64,000 nt of DNA from contig OY856187.1 in assembly GCA_963693315.1 (NCBI GenBank), forward strand, positions 110,461,746 to 110,525,745. The letters are read 5' to 3'. This document shows positions 11,411-23,814 of this stretch, one piece after another; the first letter of the stretch is position 1, and each line of letters opens with the position of its first letter. The notes beneath the pieces were generated by a model. That model ran no database searches, was not told the DNA's origin, and was given only the letters and a program-made list of their open reading frames with translations. The position numbers and the translations under genes are program-made. Origin of the DNA: Diogma glabrata (taxonomy: Eukaryota; Arthropoda; Insecta; Diptera; Cylindrotomidae).

Positions 11411-12704
11411 ATTATTGCATTATAAGTTTGTCAAAACAATGTTGTCAAATATGTCAAAAGAAAGATTTTCATTTTTTTTAATTCAATTTTTTGGAAAAAA
11501 TTGAAATTACTTGTTTGTTTGACATGAAATGTTATCGAACATGAAATTCGACATGGAAATTTTTGATTTTGTTATAATTTTTAAATATTTTTTGAATTTT
11601 GAAAAAAGTTTGTATTTTTGATTTTGTAAGAATATTTGGAATATTTTTATAGTTTTGAAAAAGTTTAAATTTTTGTTTTTTTTATAATTTTTGAAATATT
11701 TTTGAATTTTAAAAAAGTTTGAATTTTTGATTTTGTTATAATTTTTGCAATAGTTTTAAAATTCTGCAAAAATTTTCAATATTTGATTTTGTTATAATTT
11801 TTGGAATTTTGAAAAGAAGTTTCAATTTTTGATTTTGTAAGAATTCTCGGAATATTTTTAGAGTTTTGGAAAAAATTTAATTTTTAATTTTGTTATAATT
11901 TTTGAAATATTTTTGAATTTTAAAAAAAGTTTGTAGTTTTGATTTTGTTATAGCTTTTGCAATATTTTTAGAATTCTTCAAAAAATTTCAATATTTGATT
12001 TTGATATAATTTTTGGAATTTTGAAAAAAAGTTTCAATTTTTGATTTTGTAAGTATTTTCAGAATATTTTTAGAGTTATGAAAAAGTTTAAATTTTTGAT
12101 TTTATTATAGTTTTCACAATATTTTTGGAATACGGAAAAAGGTTTGTACTTTTGATTTAGTAAAAATTTTTGCAGTATTTTAAGAATATTGGAAAAAGTT
12201 TCAATATGATTTTGTTATAATTTTTGCAATATTTTAGAATTCCGAAAAATGTTTCAATCTTTGATTTTGTAATAATTTTTGGAATATTTTTACAATATTG
12301 AAAAATAATTTAATTTTTTTTTATTTTAATTTTTAGAATATTTTTGAAATTTTGAAAGAAATATGAATTTGTGATTTTGTAATATTATCTCGAAAATCTA
12401 AATAGAGAGGTTTAAGTAGTTTGCTGATTGTATCATCGTTTCACTAAATTATGTTCTAAATTATATTTATGATCTGTTATAATTTTCCGGCATCGTATTG
12501 ATGTTTCGTGTTTTGTAATAAATTTCTAAACAGAGATAAAAAAATACTTGTACTTTAACAAAGAGTTATGTTTGATATACATCGCTGCCGATAACTAAAT
12601 CAATATCCTCATATAAGTAAGTTTTTTGCCGAAAACTATATCACAATCCTTAACCCAGACCGAAGTCTTGATATCTCAGAGCTTGAGATTTTAGCCCCTT
12701 CATA
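11411..12704. repeat. F1 right arm: degenerate ~53-bp AT-rich subrepeats
   Basis: From about 11560 to 12370 the phrase TTTTTGATTTTGTTATAATT recurs with changes roughly every 52-54 bases, alternating with GAATTTTGAAAAAAGTTT. About fifteen copies can be traced. The left arm (6480-7110) carries the inverse of the same repeats. Tandem subrepeats inside terminal inverted repeats are characteristic of foldback elements. Confidence 0.75.
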
Positions 12705-15483
12705 TTTTTTAAAATATGTATGGAGCACCCATACATATTTTAATTAAAACTGCAATACTTATATGTTCTGTCATTCGATTTTGATAACGATACTATAAAT
12801 CAACGAATTTAGGAAAAGCTCGACGATGTTGAAGGAAATCAAGATTGATGTATGGCTCATTTACATGGTAAAAATAAACGTCAACTAGATCTGTTATCTT
12901 AAGTAGTGTCAAGTTTATTATTTTGTAATGAAAAAACAAAGAAGTTAATATTATTTTCATGTTTGTTCTTTTGCTACCTATGGGCCATTTGCTTATAGTA
13001 TTTAAACCTGCGCATTTTTTCCTTTGTAACGATTTACGATCAAATAATATATCGATTGCTTCTGAAGTAAGGCAGTCAAAGAAATTGTCATTTTTGAGAT
13101 GAAAAATTATTCTTAGATATTTGCATCAAGGAAAAATATATTTATCAATTGATAAAATATTGTACTCAAACGTATACGTGAAAATAGTTAGAACTTATTT
13201 TTATCGGTAAAAAACAAAATGTGATGTGATGTGAAGCGAAAGAAAAATTTATGCTTTATAAATTATTAAATTAATTAAAATTAAAAAAAATGTATCTCAA
13301 AGTTGGTAGACAACATATAAAAAGTATAAAAATTTAATATATGAAATAATTTTATTATTTTGTCTTGCGTTTGAAATTTAATCCATAAAATCAATTTTTC
13401 AATTTTTGCTGGCCAATTATTTTCAGGTGATTGCAGATTTAAAAACAGTCAGTTGAAAAGCTGGGATAATATAAAACATGTAAATTAGTTTATTCTTTTA
13501 AGTTTTCCATTTTAAATTTTCGATTTAATCGAAAAAAAAAGAAAAACATATTAAATTTTTTTTTTTTTAAATTAAGATAATGTTTTAAAATTAAATCGGA
13601 AAACTATTAAACTAAATAAATTTTCTCTAGGGATTAATAAAACTAGAAATATTTTAGAAAATCGAATAAAATTTTCCTATTTGAGTTTTTCTGCTTTTAA
13701 AATTTAAATCGAATTTTTATATAAAATTGATTTTCATGTTTTCCATGATGTTTTGATGCTGATGATGATGTTAATGTTGATAAAAAAAAACAGAAATCAA
13801 ATTATTTTTATTGGTTCAATCTATCAGAGGAAGATTGATTTTTGAATGTTATAAAATTTATAATTTTTGAAACATCTTTAAATTGATTTGAAAAGTTTTA
13901 TTAGAAAATAATTTCTTTGGAAATTGTATATAAATAATTACATTTATTTCCAATAAGTACGAAGGGATAAATATCTGGTTTTCGTTTTCTTTGTGTGGCT
14001 GTGTGGATTAAATTTTGTATTTTGTCTATATTTAATCCATCGCAAAAATGCAGGTGACTATAATATTTAATGGAAAAGTCGTCCAGTTCAAAATATAACA
14101 ATATATTGAACTGTTTACAGGTGCAAAGGAATTTTTCTGATTCTTCGAAAACTATTTCATTTTTAAACCTTCTAATGGTAAGAGCATATATAACAAACCG
14201 AAAAAGAAAATTGGTCCTGTTTTATAAATTTAAGATAACTTACAATTTATATCCAAAATCCAATAAAAAAAGATATCGCGTCCGGCAGGTGAAAATATTT
14301 TGTGAAAACAATACAATCTATACCATCACTTTGACCACGATTCGTGTTGATGTTCTTTTATTTTCTTATTTTTTTCTTCCAAATTATATAGTATCTTATC
14401 TTTGGTTTGAATTCAAAATATCTTTGATTATTTTTCTCTACGAATAAAATAATCACGAGTTACAAAAAACAGAAATAACACAACAATATAAAAACACAAT
14501 AACAAGCAGAGCAATCTAAATCCTTCAGGTCATAACATTGATTTTGAAGTTTTTTTTTGTTTTTAAAATATACAATTTAAATTATACATATATACCCTTC
14601 ATGCAATTTATATCTTGCAGGTGGACCACTGCAAATGTCAGTCGATTTTGAATTATCATTTAAGTTTATCTTAAAAAGTTTGAATTAATTTATTTTGCGA
14701 TTTTTGTGTACAGCATTTTATAAAAGCATTTTATATAGATAACCTCTGAAATAGCAAGAGTTTTACTCATCACAATTGATTGTTCTAGTCTGAAGACTAA
14801 AAATGTTGTTTTGATTTTAACCATCTGCTTAAGAGGCCGTTATTCGTTACTACATTGTATTGTGTAAGAAAATTATTTAGGTTTCTGTCTATGAACACAC
14901 AAAGCTATAATGCATAGCTTTGTTCAAGTTTAATTCAAAAATAATTTCATTAGATAAATTTCTGAGGAATCTGACTCTTGTTTGACATTAAGCAAGTTGT
15001 GTGACACAAAGCTTAGGTTGTTATGAAATCACGATTTAGATCTAAGGCATAAAGCTAAATTCTGCACATATCTAAAAGATTGGTACATCAAATATTTCTT
15101 TATGAAGCCGTTTTGAATACAGAGTCATTTCGCAATCAAACATTTATCAAGCACAAGCAACAAGCAAGTCATCTCTTGAATCATCTGATCACTTTCAAGT
15201 TTCATATTAGTATTTAAAGATTTTTAATTAAAATAAAAATGGGATGTTATGCAATCGATATTATAATAAGTTGGCTGATATAAATAATATAGCAGAAATC
15301 TTTAAGCGTTTCAAAAATCTTTTAAGAAAGCCAACAGCATTTGATGATACAAAATTTACTTGGACAAAAACATGGTTACTCCAACCAAAAAATTCGTCAA
15401 ACATCGACCTGGATCTCGTGATTTCTTAAACAAAATTGAACAAAAAAATTCACAAATTAAAAAATTGACAAATAATTGAATCA
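12705..15483. other. AT-rich non-coding stretch
   Basis: Two longer frames occur (13901-14101 minus, 14070-14447 plus), but both are rich in Lys, Asn, Ile, Phe and Tyr as expected from AT-rich DNA and show no motif. A charged 61-residue frame at 15244-15429 (plus) begins in an AT-rich setting and is also unassigned. Confidence 0.45.
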
Positions 15484-15945
15484 CCAGAGTTTATAACGCT
15501 CGTTATACTCCTTTACTACGTTCTTTCGAAGTTAGTAACTCCCAAATACAGAAATAAAAATAAAATAAAATCGGTCTTACTCCTAAGTTTAAAATTTAAA
15601 AATATTTTATTTCATTTCCACAAACACTTAATTTTTGTTTTAAATTTGATGCTAATCTTCGTTCAAAAAAAAAATATTTCTCTGAATGTTTTCTTCAATT
15701 ATGCAAGTATTTTTTTAAAAATAAATGAAAAGGATGACGAAAAAGTACTAATTTTTTTTCCTGGGAATATGGGAACGAAGAAAATAAAAATGAAATTGTT
15801 TCCAAAGTAGTGAAATCAAAAAATTAAAATTTCACTCTTACGAGTACGAACAATATTAAACATATAAAAATGTTAACTCATGAATGTTATTTTGAGGAGT
15901 GATAAGAGTGCTCGCATAAAATAAAATTGTAAACTTTGGAATCAA
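15484..15945. mobile_element. Possible MITE, related to a fragment at 45.6 kb
   Basis: The left end CCAGAGTTTATAACGCTCG and the inverse of the right end (CCAAAGTTTACAA, then GCGAGCACTC) are similar. This suggests short imperfect terminal inverted repeats around about 460 bases. The right part (15825-15945: ACTCTTACGAGTACGAAC, then GAGTGCTCG and AATTGTAAACT) reappears at 45605-45715. The repetition is clear; the left boundary is not. Confidence 0.4.
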
Positions 15946-16244
15946 CCTAGAAACATTTCATGCGACCTCTGTTCCATAGTGAGTTATGTATAACATTTGC
16001 CGAATCTTCTCAAGAGAGCCAATTTAGTTGGAAATTAACACATTATAGAAGGAAACCTTAATTTTTTTTAGGAAAAACGAAAGTGAAACCTTAATTGTTT
16101 GTTACTATTTATTTCAACCAAAATATTTTATCTTTTATTTACTAGAACTTCAACTGTGCTTATACCGATTATATTGTATTTAATATTGTCGTTGTCTTTG
16201 TAGTAATTATTAGGGTTTGCAATTCATTTAGAGTTTTAATGGAA

Positions 16245-16500
16245 GTTAATAAGCTTAATCAGAGATGCTTCTTGTAGGAGGATGTATTTTGTGCAATTGT
16301 TTAAGACCAGTTTTTTTAGCTGCGCCATGAAATTTCAAGACGTTGTAGATGATGTGTTCTATCGTTTTTGTGGTTGGATTGCAAAATCTACATCTTCTAG
16401 TGATATGGTTGTCTGAACGATAATCTTCAACGGCTTTCGCTGGTAAAATGTTTGGTAACTCTCCATTTAAATCTATAGCAAATAAACTATAGCCGCGACT
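16245..16500 (-). pseudogene. Relic of a LINE C-terminal zinc-knuckle region
   Basis: An uninterrupted minus-strand frame of about 80 residues includes NHITRRCRFCNPTTKTIEHI. This resembles the Cys-x2-Cys...His motif (CxFC...ETIEHIIY.C) that ends many LINE ORF2 proteins; the last expected Cys is replaced by Val. No reverse transcriptase domain lies upstream, so only a scrap remains. Length and composition stand out from the surrounding AT-rich DNA. Assignment rests on one motif. Confidence 0.4.
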
Positions 16501-17490
16501 GTAGAATTTTTTTTTGTATCTATGTCAGTCCGTTTTCCTGACATTTAAGCGTGTTAGTTATCCATTTTATCTTTTAACTCAGAACGGATTTTAAGGCGCA
16601 TTCTATTCTATAACTGGTTCAAAAGCCTTCTACTGCATTTTGATGAGTTTGATCCAATTAAAGTAAGATTGAATGTGAAAACTGATTTTACGATCCTTTA
16701 ATGCAACCAGGATCCTTTGATGCAGAGCATCATTTTTTACAAACACCAACATTTTTCAAACAAGACTTTGTCATTTCAAAGATAGCATGCAAATGAAAAT
16801 TGGCAAATACTATTAATTTTTTCATGAATATGCATACAACTACTTTTATTTGTCTCTATACTTCAAGAATGAAAACAAGGCTGAAGCTTGTTTTAAACAA
16901 AGTCATGAGATATCTATGAATGTTCTCCAATTTTTTTCAACACAAACCGAAAAATATAATTATTTCTCGGAGACGTGTATGAAGCTATATGGTGTGATTA
17001 AATGCAGACTCAGGAGGCATAAGTTTTCACTGACATTATCACCTTTAATCACCACTGTCAAATTCGGCGGCATGTTAGGTTTGTTTATAACCTTCTATTG
17101 TTATTTAGAGTTAAGCTATACATAGATAGAGAAGTGCCTGGTTTACCACCTTAGAGCTATCTGCTTGAGTAAGAAAACTAAATTAAATTGAAACTAAAAG
17201 CTGATTAAAACTGGAGCATACCATGTATCCACAGTTCTGTGATAACGGCTGCGTTTCATTATAAAAGCTGATTGACATTCAGAATTTTTACTTCACCACA
17301 ATTTTAAGTTGTGTGAAGTATTCAATCTATCGAGAAAAAAAAATCTTACATATCCCAAATTTTTTTTTATTTTGTTTTGTTTCCATTTATTTCCAATTTC
17401 TTTACAAAATTTTTACTATTTTCTGAATAGCCCTCATCGACTCCAACAGCAAATGTTGTCTCTCATGTATCTGAATTTGAGTTCTGGTAC
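16501..17490. other. Non-coding stretch with one unassigned frame
   Basis: The frame 16850-17125 (plus, 91 residues) has a polar first half and a hydrophobic last 25 residues, but no recognised domain, no upstream promoter-like pattern and no clear splice context. I do not call it a gene. Confidence 0.4.
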
Positions 17491-17616
17491 TTAAAAGCAC
17501 TGTTCAGTAAGAGTGTTAGGTAATTTTTTAGTTTTTTGAGGGAGATTGATGTGCGTTGAAGGAGTTAATGACTCAAATCTGCCATCAGTTCCACATACAA
17601 TTGCTGGACAGGGCTC
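17491..17616 (-). other. Candidate exon with a Kazal-like CP..VCGTDG motif
   Basis: A minus-strand open segment of 42 codons, ending in a stop at 17491, begins EPCPAIVCGTDGRFE. The string C-P-x-x-V-C-G-T-D-G matches the core of Kazal-type protease inhibitor domains (usually CPxxYxPVCGTDGxTY). A possible splice acceptor (ACTTAG) sits just upstream. Against it, the residues between CP and VC are two or three too few, and the TYxNxC part that should follow is absent. It may be a decayed exon, a coincidence, or a mis-split domain. A second exon-like segment lies upstream at 17741-17807. Confidence 0.2.
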
Positions 17617-17740
17617 CTAAGTATGGAGCTTCGGTTGATGGTCATGGTACTTATTTATATCCTTCATTACAATCCAACTAACCTTATTTGTTTTTCTCCT
17701 CCGTTTGTGCGTACCATTTGATTCATATGTATACACTTAC

Positions 17741-17807
17741 AAACTTTTTATTGAAACTTTGGGTGTTGTTGTCGTGGTAAGACCATGTGTCACCACTGGG
17801 GGATTTT
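17741..17807 (-). other. Exon-like segment with strong splice donor
   Basis: The minus strand shows a pyrimidine-containing acceptor ending GAAG. A short open segment follows, encoding a Thr-rich run (VVTHGLTTTTTPK). It ends at a consensus donor GTAAGTG at 17740-17734. Thr-rich linkers are common between extracellular domains. Its reading phase does not directly join the Kazal-like frame downstream, so the link is speculative. Confidence 0.18.
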
Positions 17808-17829
17808 CTTCGAGACATGAGAGGTAAAA

Positions 17830-20800
17830 CAATAATGTAATACTGCTGTTCAAAAAACCATTCGCTTCCAAGGTCAAGGATTATGGGTGCAGATCATATT
17901 TGTTAAGGTCAATAATTTTTTTTTTATTCAACATCTTAATTTTTCATCTGTATTTTTTATTATAATATAATTTGCTGTTAAATTGATTATCTTGTCAGGA
18001 GCATTCATCTAATCAATTTGTTGTCTTTCTCATGGTATTTACAAGGTTTGTCTGCTTAATTAAATAATTATATATCAAATAATGTTATGTTTGCGACCAA
18101 CGCTATCTTCATTTATTTAAGTTCTGTTATGCCCAACAAATTCTGTTGGGTATACATTTTCTTTTGCAGCTATCGTAAATAAACAATTAACACATTAATC
18201 GTACCAATTTTTCATAACCTCAAGTAACCCAAGAATACCATTTAATAACAATTCCCTGAGGTTACAGAAAATTGATACAATTTGTTAATTTTTCGTTTAC
18301 AATAGCTGCAAAAGAAAACGTATACGTAACAGAATTTGTTGATCATAACATATATAGCAGTAACTTGAAGAACCTTTAGATTACTAGTAAAACCATCCTT
18401 TGTCTCTATATGCTTAGATGGATATGATTGCTTTAATACAATAAAAGACATGATGACGTCCACACTATGTATGCAAAACTGAAGACAATGGAAATTTCGT
18501 GTTCAATCAGTTTCCGCTCAATTTTTAAGAAGAGAGTCGATAATCTAAATTTATAGACGGTTTTGTTTTACTAGTAACCTAGAGGTTCTACAAGTTACTA
18601 CTATATTGCATCAGTTGTTACTTCTGCTTATGGTCACAAACCCATTTTAGGATGCTATGGCCAGATTCCGTTTTTGAATTGTGTTTTAAAATCAAATCAA
18701 AAACAGACCAACAGACGAACGAAATCATAGCGGAATCTTCTTCTGTATTCTTGACATCATTTGTCTGAGTAATTAACACTGTTTGCCGTTGGCACTTGGC
18801 GTAAGTTTTCAAATCTGGATTACTCCATCTTCTGGATTACTCCAGAAGATGGCCTAACAAGCTGAAATATATATAGAGTAACAGTAAAATTAAAAAAAGC
18901 TTTGTTTTCTTTAATTTTTTATTAAACTTATTAAATAAGTTATTTGCGTAAAGTAACAAGAGATTGACATTATGTTATTTGTCTGAGTAATGAAAATCTA
19001 TAGACTAATCTTTCTAAACCAACTTTAGTTGTTGTGGCGACGGGTGCGATGCTACTCTTACGTATCCATCTCTAGATTCAGAAACTATGCTCCTGCCCTT
19101 AGGCAGGCGGTACTAAAAATCTTCCTTCATCAGGTCAATTGAATTTTCTGAAAAATTGAAATTGAAAAGGTGGTTTGCATCATGTTTGCACAAATAGGTT
19201 TGTTGACCCTTATTGCTACTTTGAACATTTTGATAAAGAAATTAATTTTATCTTTTTGACTATTCTATCGAATTTTTACGTTCATGTTGATTTCATATCG
19301 GCGAAATTGTCAAAGTTGCTTTTGTTTAGGAGCTCAGTTCTTTCAGCCTAAGTTATGTCATATAATGCCAGGATACTAAAGCTTGGAACAAATCGTGTAC
19401 TATAAGAGTCCGTTTGAGGCGCTGATCAACTTCAAATGCCTTTTCGTTGATTTTTTATGTAATTTGTTTCATTTGCTGACATGTTGCCATGTTGCGGAGA
19501 AAACCTCCACTTGTACAAACATTTATATTATGCTGATTAAGCAATATTAATCCGTAGCGAACCAAGTATCCAGAATTCAGATATACAATTTTTGACTAAG
19601 CTATATAACTGGGATTCTCGATTGGCTGATACCTCTCCTAGTAGCTAACACTGCAAGCCTCAAGAACATGACGAATAACTAGATGACACTTAACAGATTA
19701 ATCAGTATATTTTGGAATGCAAAATATATTTAACAATGATGAATTCACTACATTGGCACCACAATTGTAACCTGCTTGAAATCTAAATTTCAGTTACATA
19801 TGTTGGATTTATTTTAACAAAATTAAAGGTTTAAAAATGAAAGCATTGCAACCGTTAACAGCTTTTCACGCACACTTCAAGTAAATAAAGTTAATCAAAA
19901 CAACAAGCCTCTACAGTAAAAACACGTAAAAGACACAATTTAAGTCCACGACAAGGCAAATCATATATCTTTAATTAGAGTTTGATGGACTTTACCTACT
20001 GAGTCAAACGTTATTTGGAATTCAAAAAAGTATTCTCAGTATGGGGTTATTTATGATTGAAAGTTAATACACGCTAATAGATACATAGATCACGCCTTTT
20101 TTATGAACACAAAAATTATTTATTTACGTATTCTGTAGAGTTTTGATGAAAGCTGCAAATGGTTTAGATTCAGTATCAAATTTCTATGCGACCATAAAAA
20201 CTACAACCAATAACATTGATTGAGTTTTGTTCTAAACTTCTTTTCCATAATTATAAACAATTGAGATTGAACCAATAAGCTTCCTAATCCTATTCCTTAA
20301 TTTCATATCTCAACGGGCGACTTGCAGAAAATTTCTTAATTTTGTTTTTATTTACATCTCATCAGCATTCATTATTAAAAAAAAACTAACATACGTATAT
20401 GATCTCAGATCATCGTTGATCTTGAATAGAATACAAAATAATGTACATGAATAAAAAAAACCAGTTTCATTCCAACATTCAAGATTTAATGCTGGAAGTT
20501 AGGAAATCACCTGCTGAATTAATATAACATTTTGTTGTATTCATTATTTTCTTGTTTTTTTTTCTTTTTGATCTTCGTTTTTATGTTGTTTTTGTTTTGT
20601 TTTCATTTATCTTTATTTTATGTTTTGGATAGAATATTTTTTAAGTGTTTCATTCGAATTAAACTTGACAAACCTCTTGATGTTTATTTATGTGGTTGTT
20701 GCATGATTTCAACAGAATCTTATCGTTCCACGTTTTGATTCCATTAGATTTTTTTTTAAAATAATGTAATTATCTCAATAATTAAATTAATTTAATTACA

Positions 20801-22814
20801 AGTTAGAATCGGTCACCAAAGGGCGCTGTGCTTTGACTTACCTTTCTTTTTCTATCTCAAAATTTACCATGTAAGATTGTTTTCAAATAAGATTTCTTTA
20901 TTTTATCAACAAATAATAATTTTATTCGTTCTTAAGAAATTGATAAAATAATTTAAGATGCTCGATATATTTTCGTTTTTTTGTATATAAATGTACACTC
21001 GGAGTACATACACCTATGAGACTTTCTAGTTCTACACTTCTCAAGCAATCGATATAACTCTGGACGTTTAATATTTATAGTTTCTTTTTTTTATTTTTAT
21101 TTTTATTATAATTTTATTTTAATTCATTCAACCATTTATTTAATCATTAATATAAAAATTTGTTAGTCTTAAGTGGATTTTCTGATAGGTGTTGTTTTTT
21201 ATCTAAGTCGGATAACATAGAAGTTGAATTACTTAAAAATGGAGATTTAAATTTATCATTCTTAAAGAAATTAAAAAAAAACAACCAATTTTGTCTGTCA
21301 ACATAAATGGAAATTTTATAATCCAATTCCAATACTGATTTCGTTCGCAGATAAAATCACATTGTAGGAATTAAAAAATTTGTTTATCAAGATTTCATCA
21401 TATTTTAATAACCGCAAATAATTTTTAAATAAAAATAATCTTATAATCTATGTTAATAAGAAAAAGTAATTCGTTTCATTTTGTTTAAAAATAATTCAAT
21501 TTTAATAGTTCTCACGGTTTCAAATCAACAAAAATCAAAAAGTTACGATCAAATCGTATCAAAACACAATTAAAACTGAAATGTTTGTTGATCATCGGTC
21601 ACTGATCGCAGATAATATATTTTTATTATATTTTAATCAACTTTTTTTTTTAAAAAAATAAAAATTGGAATATCATTTCTAGGATTGAAAATTGAAATTG
21701 AAGAAGGTATGAAAGGACAGGTGAATTTTTTTCATATAGTTTTGTTATGAAATTTTTATACCTTTTTCATATCTTAAAGTTTTTTCTTAATTAAGAATAC
21801 AAAGCAGATAGATTAGATTTGAAATTTTTCATTTCTTTATTGTAACAAACATTTAGAGAGGGTTTGTAGACGATACTATATTAATATTATTTACAGGTGT
21901 ATTTTTTGAAGCTATTTTAATGGTTCTTGTTTGATTACCGGGAAAAATTTTAATTAAATTATTGTGTTTTGTTAGAGATATAGTAACATTCTTAGATAAC
22001 TTTAAAGCAGGAAAATATTTTTGGGAAAATAAAATATAATAATATTTGACATGTCACTTAATTTATTTTAGATTATACTAACATACACCTGCTGATGTGT
22101 CTCGAGTTTATTTAAAAAATAATTCTCAAAAGGAAATTTTATTTTTAAAAATATTATTTTGATTTACTTCTTTACGGCTTTTATGTTATATGCTGGAGGT
22201 TCGTTAGTCTAGTTTCTCGTTCTTTCCCAACACTTTTTACTATAGTGCTTTAATTATGTCTTGTATCATATGTTATAGATATGCTATTACTTATTAAACA
22301 TCTAATACAGTAGAAGATTGATACTCTGTATCGATTTCAGCTTTGATATTGATGTGCTGGCACTAAGTTAGTGTATATAATGTCATAAGCTTGAATTTTT
22401 TTGTGTTTACCAATTAATAATTCAAGCTTCTCCATCATGTAATAGAAAGCTCTTAGTGTTTGTAATGTCGACCTATTATTTTTTAGTTTCTCTTTTCATA
22501 TTTTTAAGCTTTTGATTCTGGTTGAATTTAATAAATTTGACCGTATTCAACGTTACAGGCGTTAAGGACTTCAGTGGTCTAGATGGTTTATTTAAGTTTT
22601 ACATTGATTTTTTGTATCATTTTATGGCATAATATAGGATTTTGTTATAGATAAAGTACTACACTTTCTTAACCAAGCATTATGGTGCTACGCCACGCAA
22701 GTACTAAACAGACGCAAAAATCCTGATAAGATCTTCAAAGACACTATCTATATAGATTATTTCTAGGGAAAAAACATGAAAGTGGTCGAATCGAAGCAAA
22801 TATTTTTTAAAGCA
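17830..22814. other. Five kilobases of AT-rich non-coding DNA
   Basis: No recognised gene or element was seen. A GC-richer patch at about 19020-19130 contains a short stem (CCTGCC...GGCAGG) and may be an old repeat fragment. A duplicated phrase GGATTACTCCA occurs at about 18818-18843. T-rich frames such as 20532-20738 are low complexity. Confidence 0.45.
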
Positions 22815-23315
22815 AATGCTGCTTCCAGCCTTGAATGCTGTTACATTGCCTTCCACCGTTGTGTGCCTGGTGCAAATAGTGGCACAGTTGGTCTCTGCAC
22901 TTTTTATATATTTTGATGATATTCTTATACTAGCTTTGAGTCAAATGCTTGATTTCAGAGCCAAGAGTGCTTTTTTATTGACCAAAGTATTTTGTATACC
23001 AATTTTATTATACTTGTTCAGTTTTTTTTTTGAACTTACAATTGCAGTGGTATTCATTATGACTGCCTCTTTTACACTAGGACCTAATGTCCATAGCTAT
23101 TCGTTTGTTTTTTAGACAATAACATTGTCTGGTGATGATACATAAGAATCTCTCAAAACCGTCTTTAATCTCTATTTTACAGCGTATTGTCAGTCTACTT
23201 TAGTGTTGTTTGTCAACGCTACTTTGCTTTGTTTGAGATATGTTTTAGTTGTGAGTTCCAGGTGGTTGTGCAGGATTTCACCCAAGCACCTTTTTTACTT
23301 TAGTGTTTGTATTCA
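22815..23315 (-). pseudogene. Relic of a LINE reverse transcriptase (thumb region)
   Basis: On the minus strand, two landmarks of I/LOA/Jockey-type LINEs can be followed across frame changes. KVLG (about 23300) is followed by TWNSQLKHISNKAKVAL (about 23210-23270), the place where these proteins read KVLGVxLDxKLTWxxH. About 330 bases later comes KVQR followed by a stretch that aligns in spacing with RVQRLACLxITGAMRTTPT. Between and around them are many stops. The plus-strand frame at 22816-23115 is a shadow of this relic. It is close to, but oppositely oriented from, the next LINE and so is a separate insertion or an inverted piece. Confidence 0.5.
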
Positions 23316-23814
23316 TTCGCTTTTAAAAACCATATGGTTAAATTTTAAATTCCTTATGTTTATAAAGATGACGATACTTATTTTTATTTTTAGATTAACA
23401 GACAACCTCATTTTATTACACCCATTTAACACAAAGTCTAGAAATGGCAAAGACAGCCTGATCAACGGTAGGGTATACCCTTAACTACAGGTATGGCAAA
23501 GTCTTTGTCTACGTACCACGGAAGGAGACTCCAGAACATCCAGGAGAAACGAAGGAAACCCGAAAAACATTTTGTGCTTTGTGCACGTGCCACAACATAT
23601 AGTGCACATTTTTATTTGCATAATTTTATTTTTTTTTTCAAATATTCTGGTGTATTGAAATTTCAATTTTAATTTTTAATTTTAAGTTTTAGTTTTAATT
23701 TTAATTTTCAATTTTAAATTTCAATTTTAATTTGGAATATCAATTTTGAAATAAGCACAATTAATGTACATTTGAGATATTTCAAATTTGCCACATTTCC
23801 AAATTGTTTTACGG
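23316..23814. other. Spacer between two LINE relics
   Basis: AT-rich, with runs of AATTTTAATTTTAA-like sequence at 23655-23740. The part at 23490-23590 is more GC-balanced and could be the 5' edge of the following LINE, but nothing in it is recognisable. Confidence 0.4.

Larger units (their letters stand above)
6292..12704. mobile_element. Foldback-type element F1, copy 1 (long inverted arms), interrupted by LINE-A
   Basis: The outer ends are inverted copies of one another. Left 6292-6415 reads TATGGAGGGGC, then AAATCTCAAGCTCTGAGAT and ACTTCGGTCTGGGTTAAGG. Right 12590-12704 is the reverse complement with few changes. Arms run inward for more than 1 kb as degenerate AT-rich subrepeats. The inner part of the left arm (TTTGACACACTTGACAACAT near 7376) pairs with the inverse near 11420-11460. 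At 10859-11100 a more GC-rich arm segment (ACGGCCGGATGGCC, ACGTCGAGAAATG) is shared with the F1 fragments at 36.5-37.6 kb and 48.5-50.0 kb. Removing LINE-A and one duplication leaves about 3.1 kb. No transposase is visible, so the element is probably non-autonomous, comparable in architecture to Drosophila FB or Galileo elements. That comparison is structural, not by sequence. Confidence 0.75.

Noticed and set aside
14070..14447. 125-residue plus-strand frame
   Set aside because: Composition is dominated by Lys, Asn, Ile, Phe and Tyr as expected from AT-rich DNA; no motif, no promoter or splice context.
22816..23115. Plus-strand frame with YFDDIL, resembling a Gypsy-type RT active site
   Set aside because: The opposite strand carries KVLG and KVQR landmarks of a LINE relic in the expected order; the plus-strand similarity is a shadow and is followed by hydrophobic T-rich translation.
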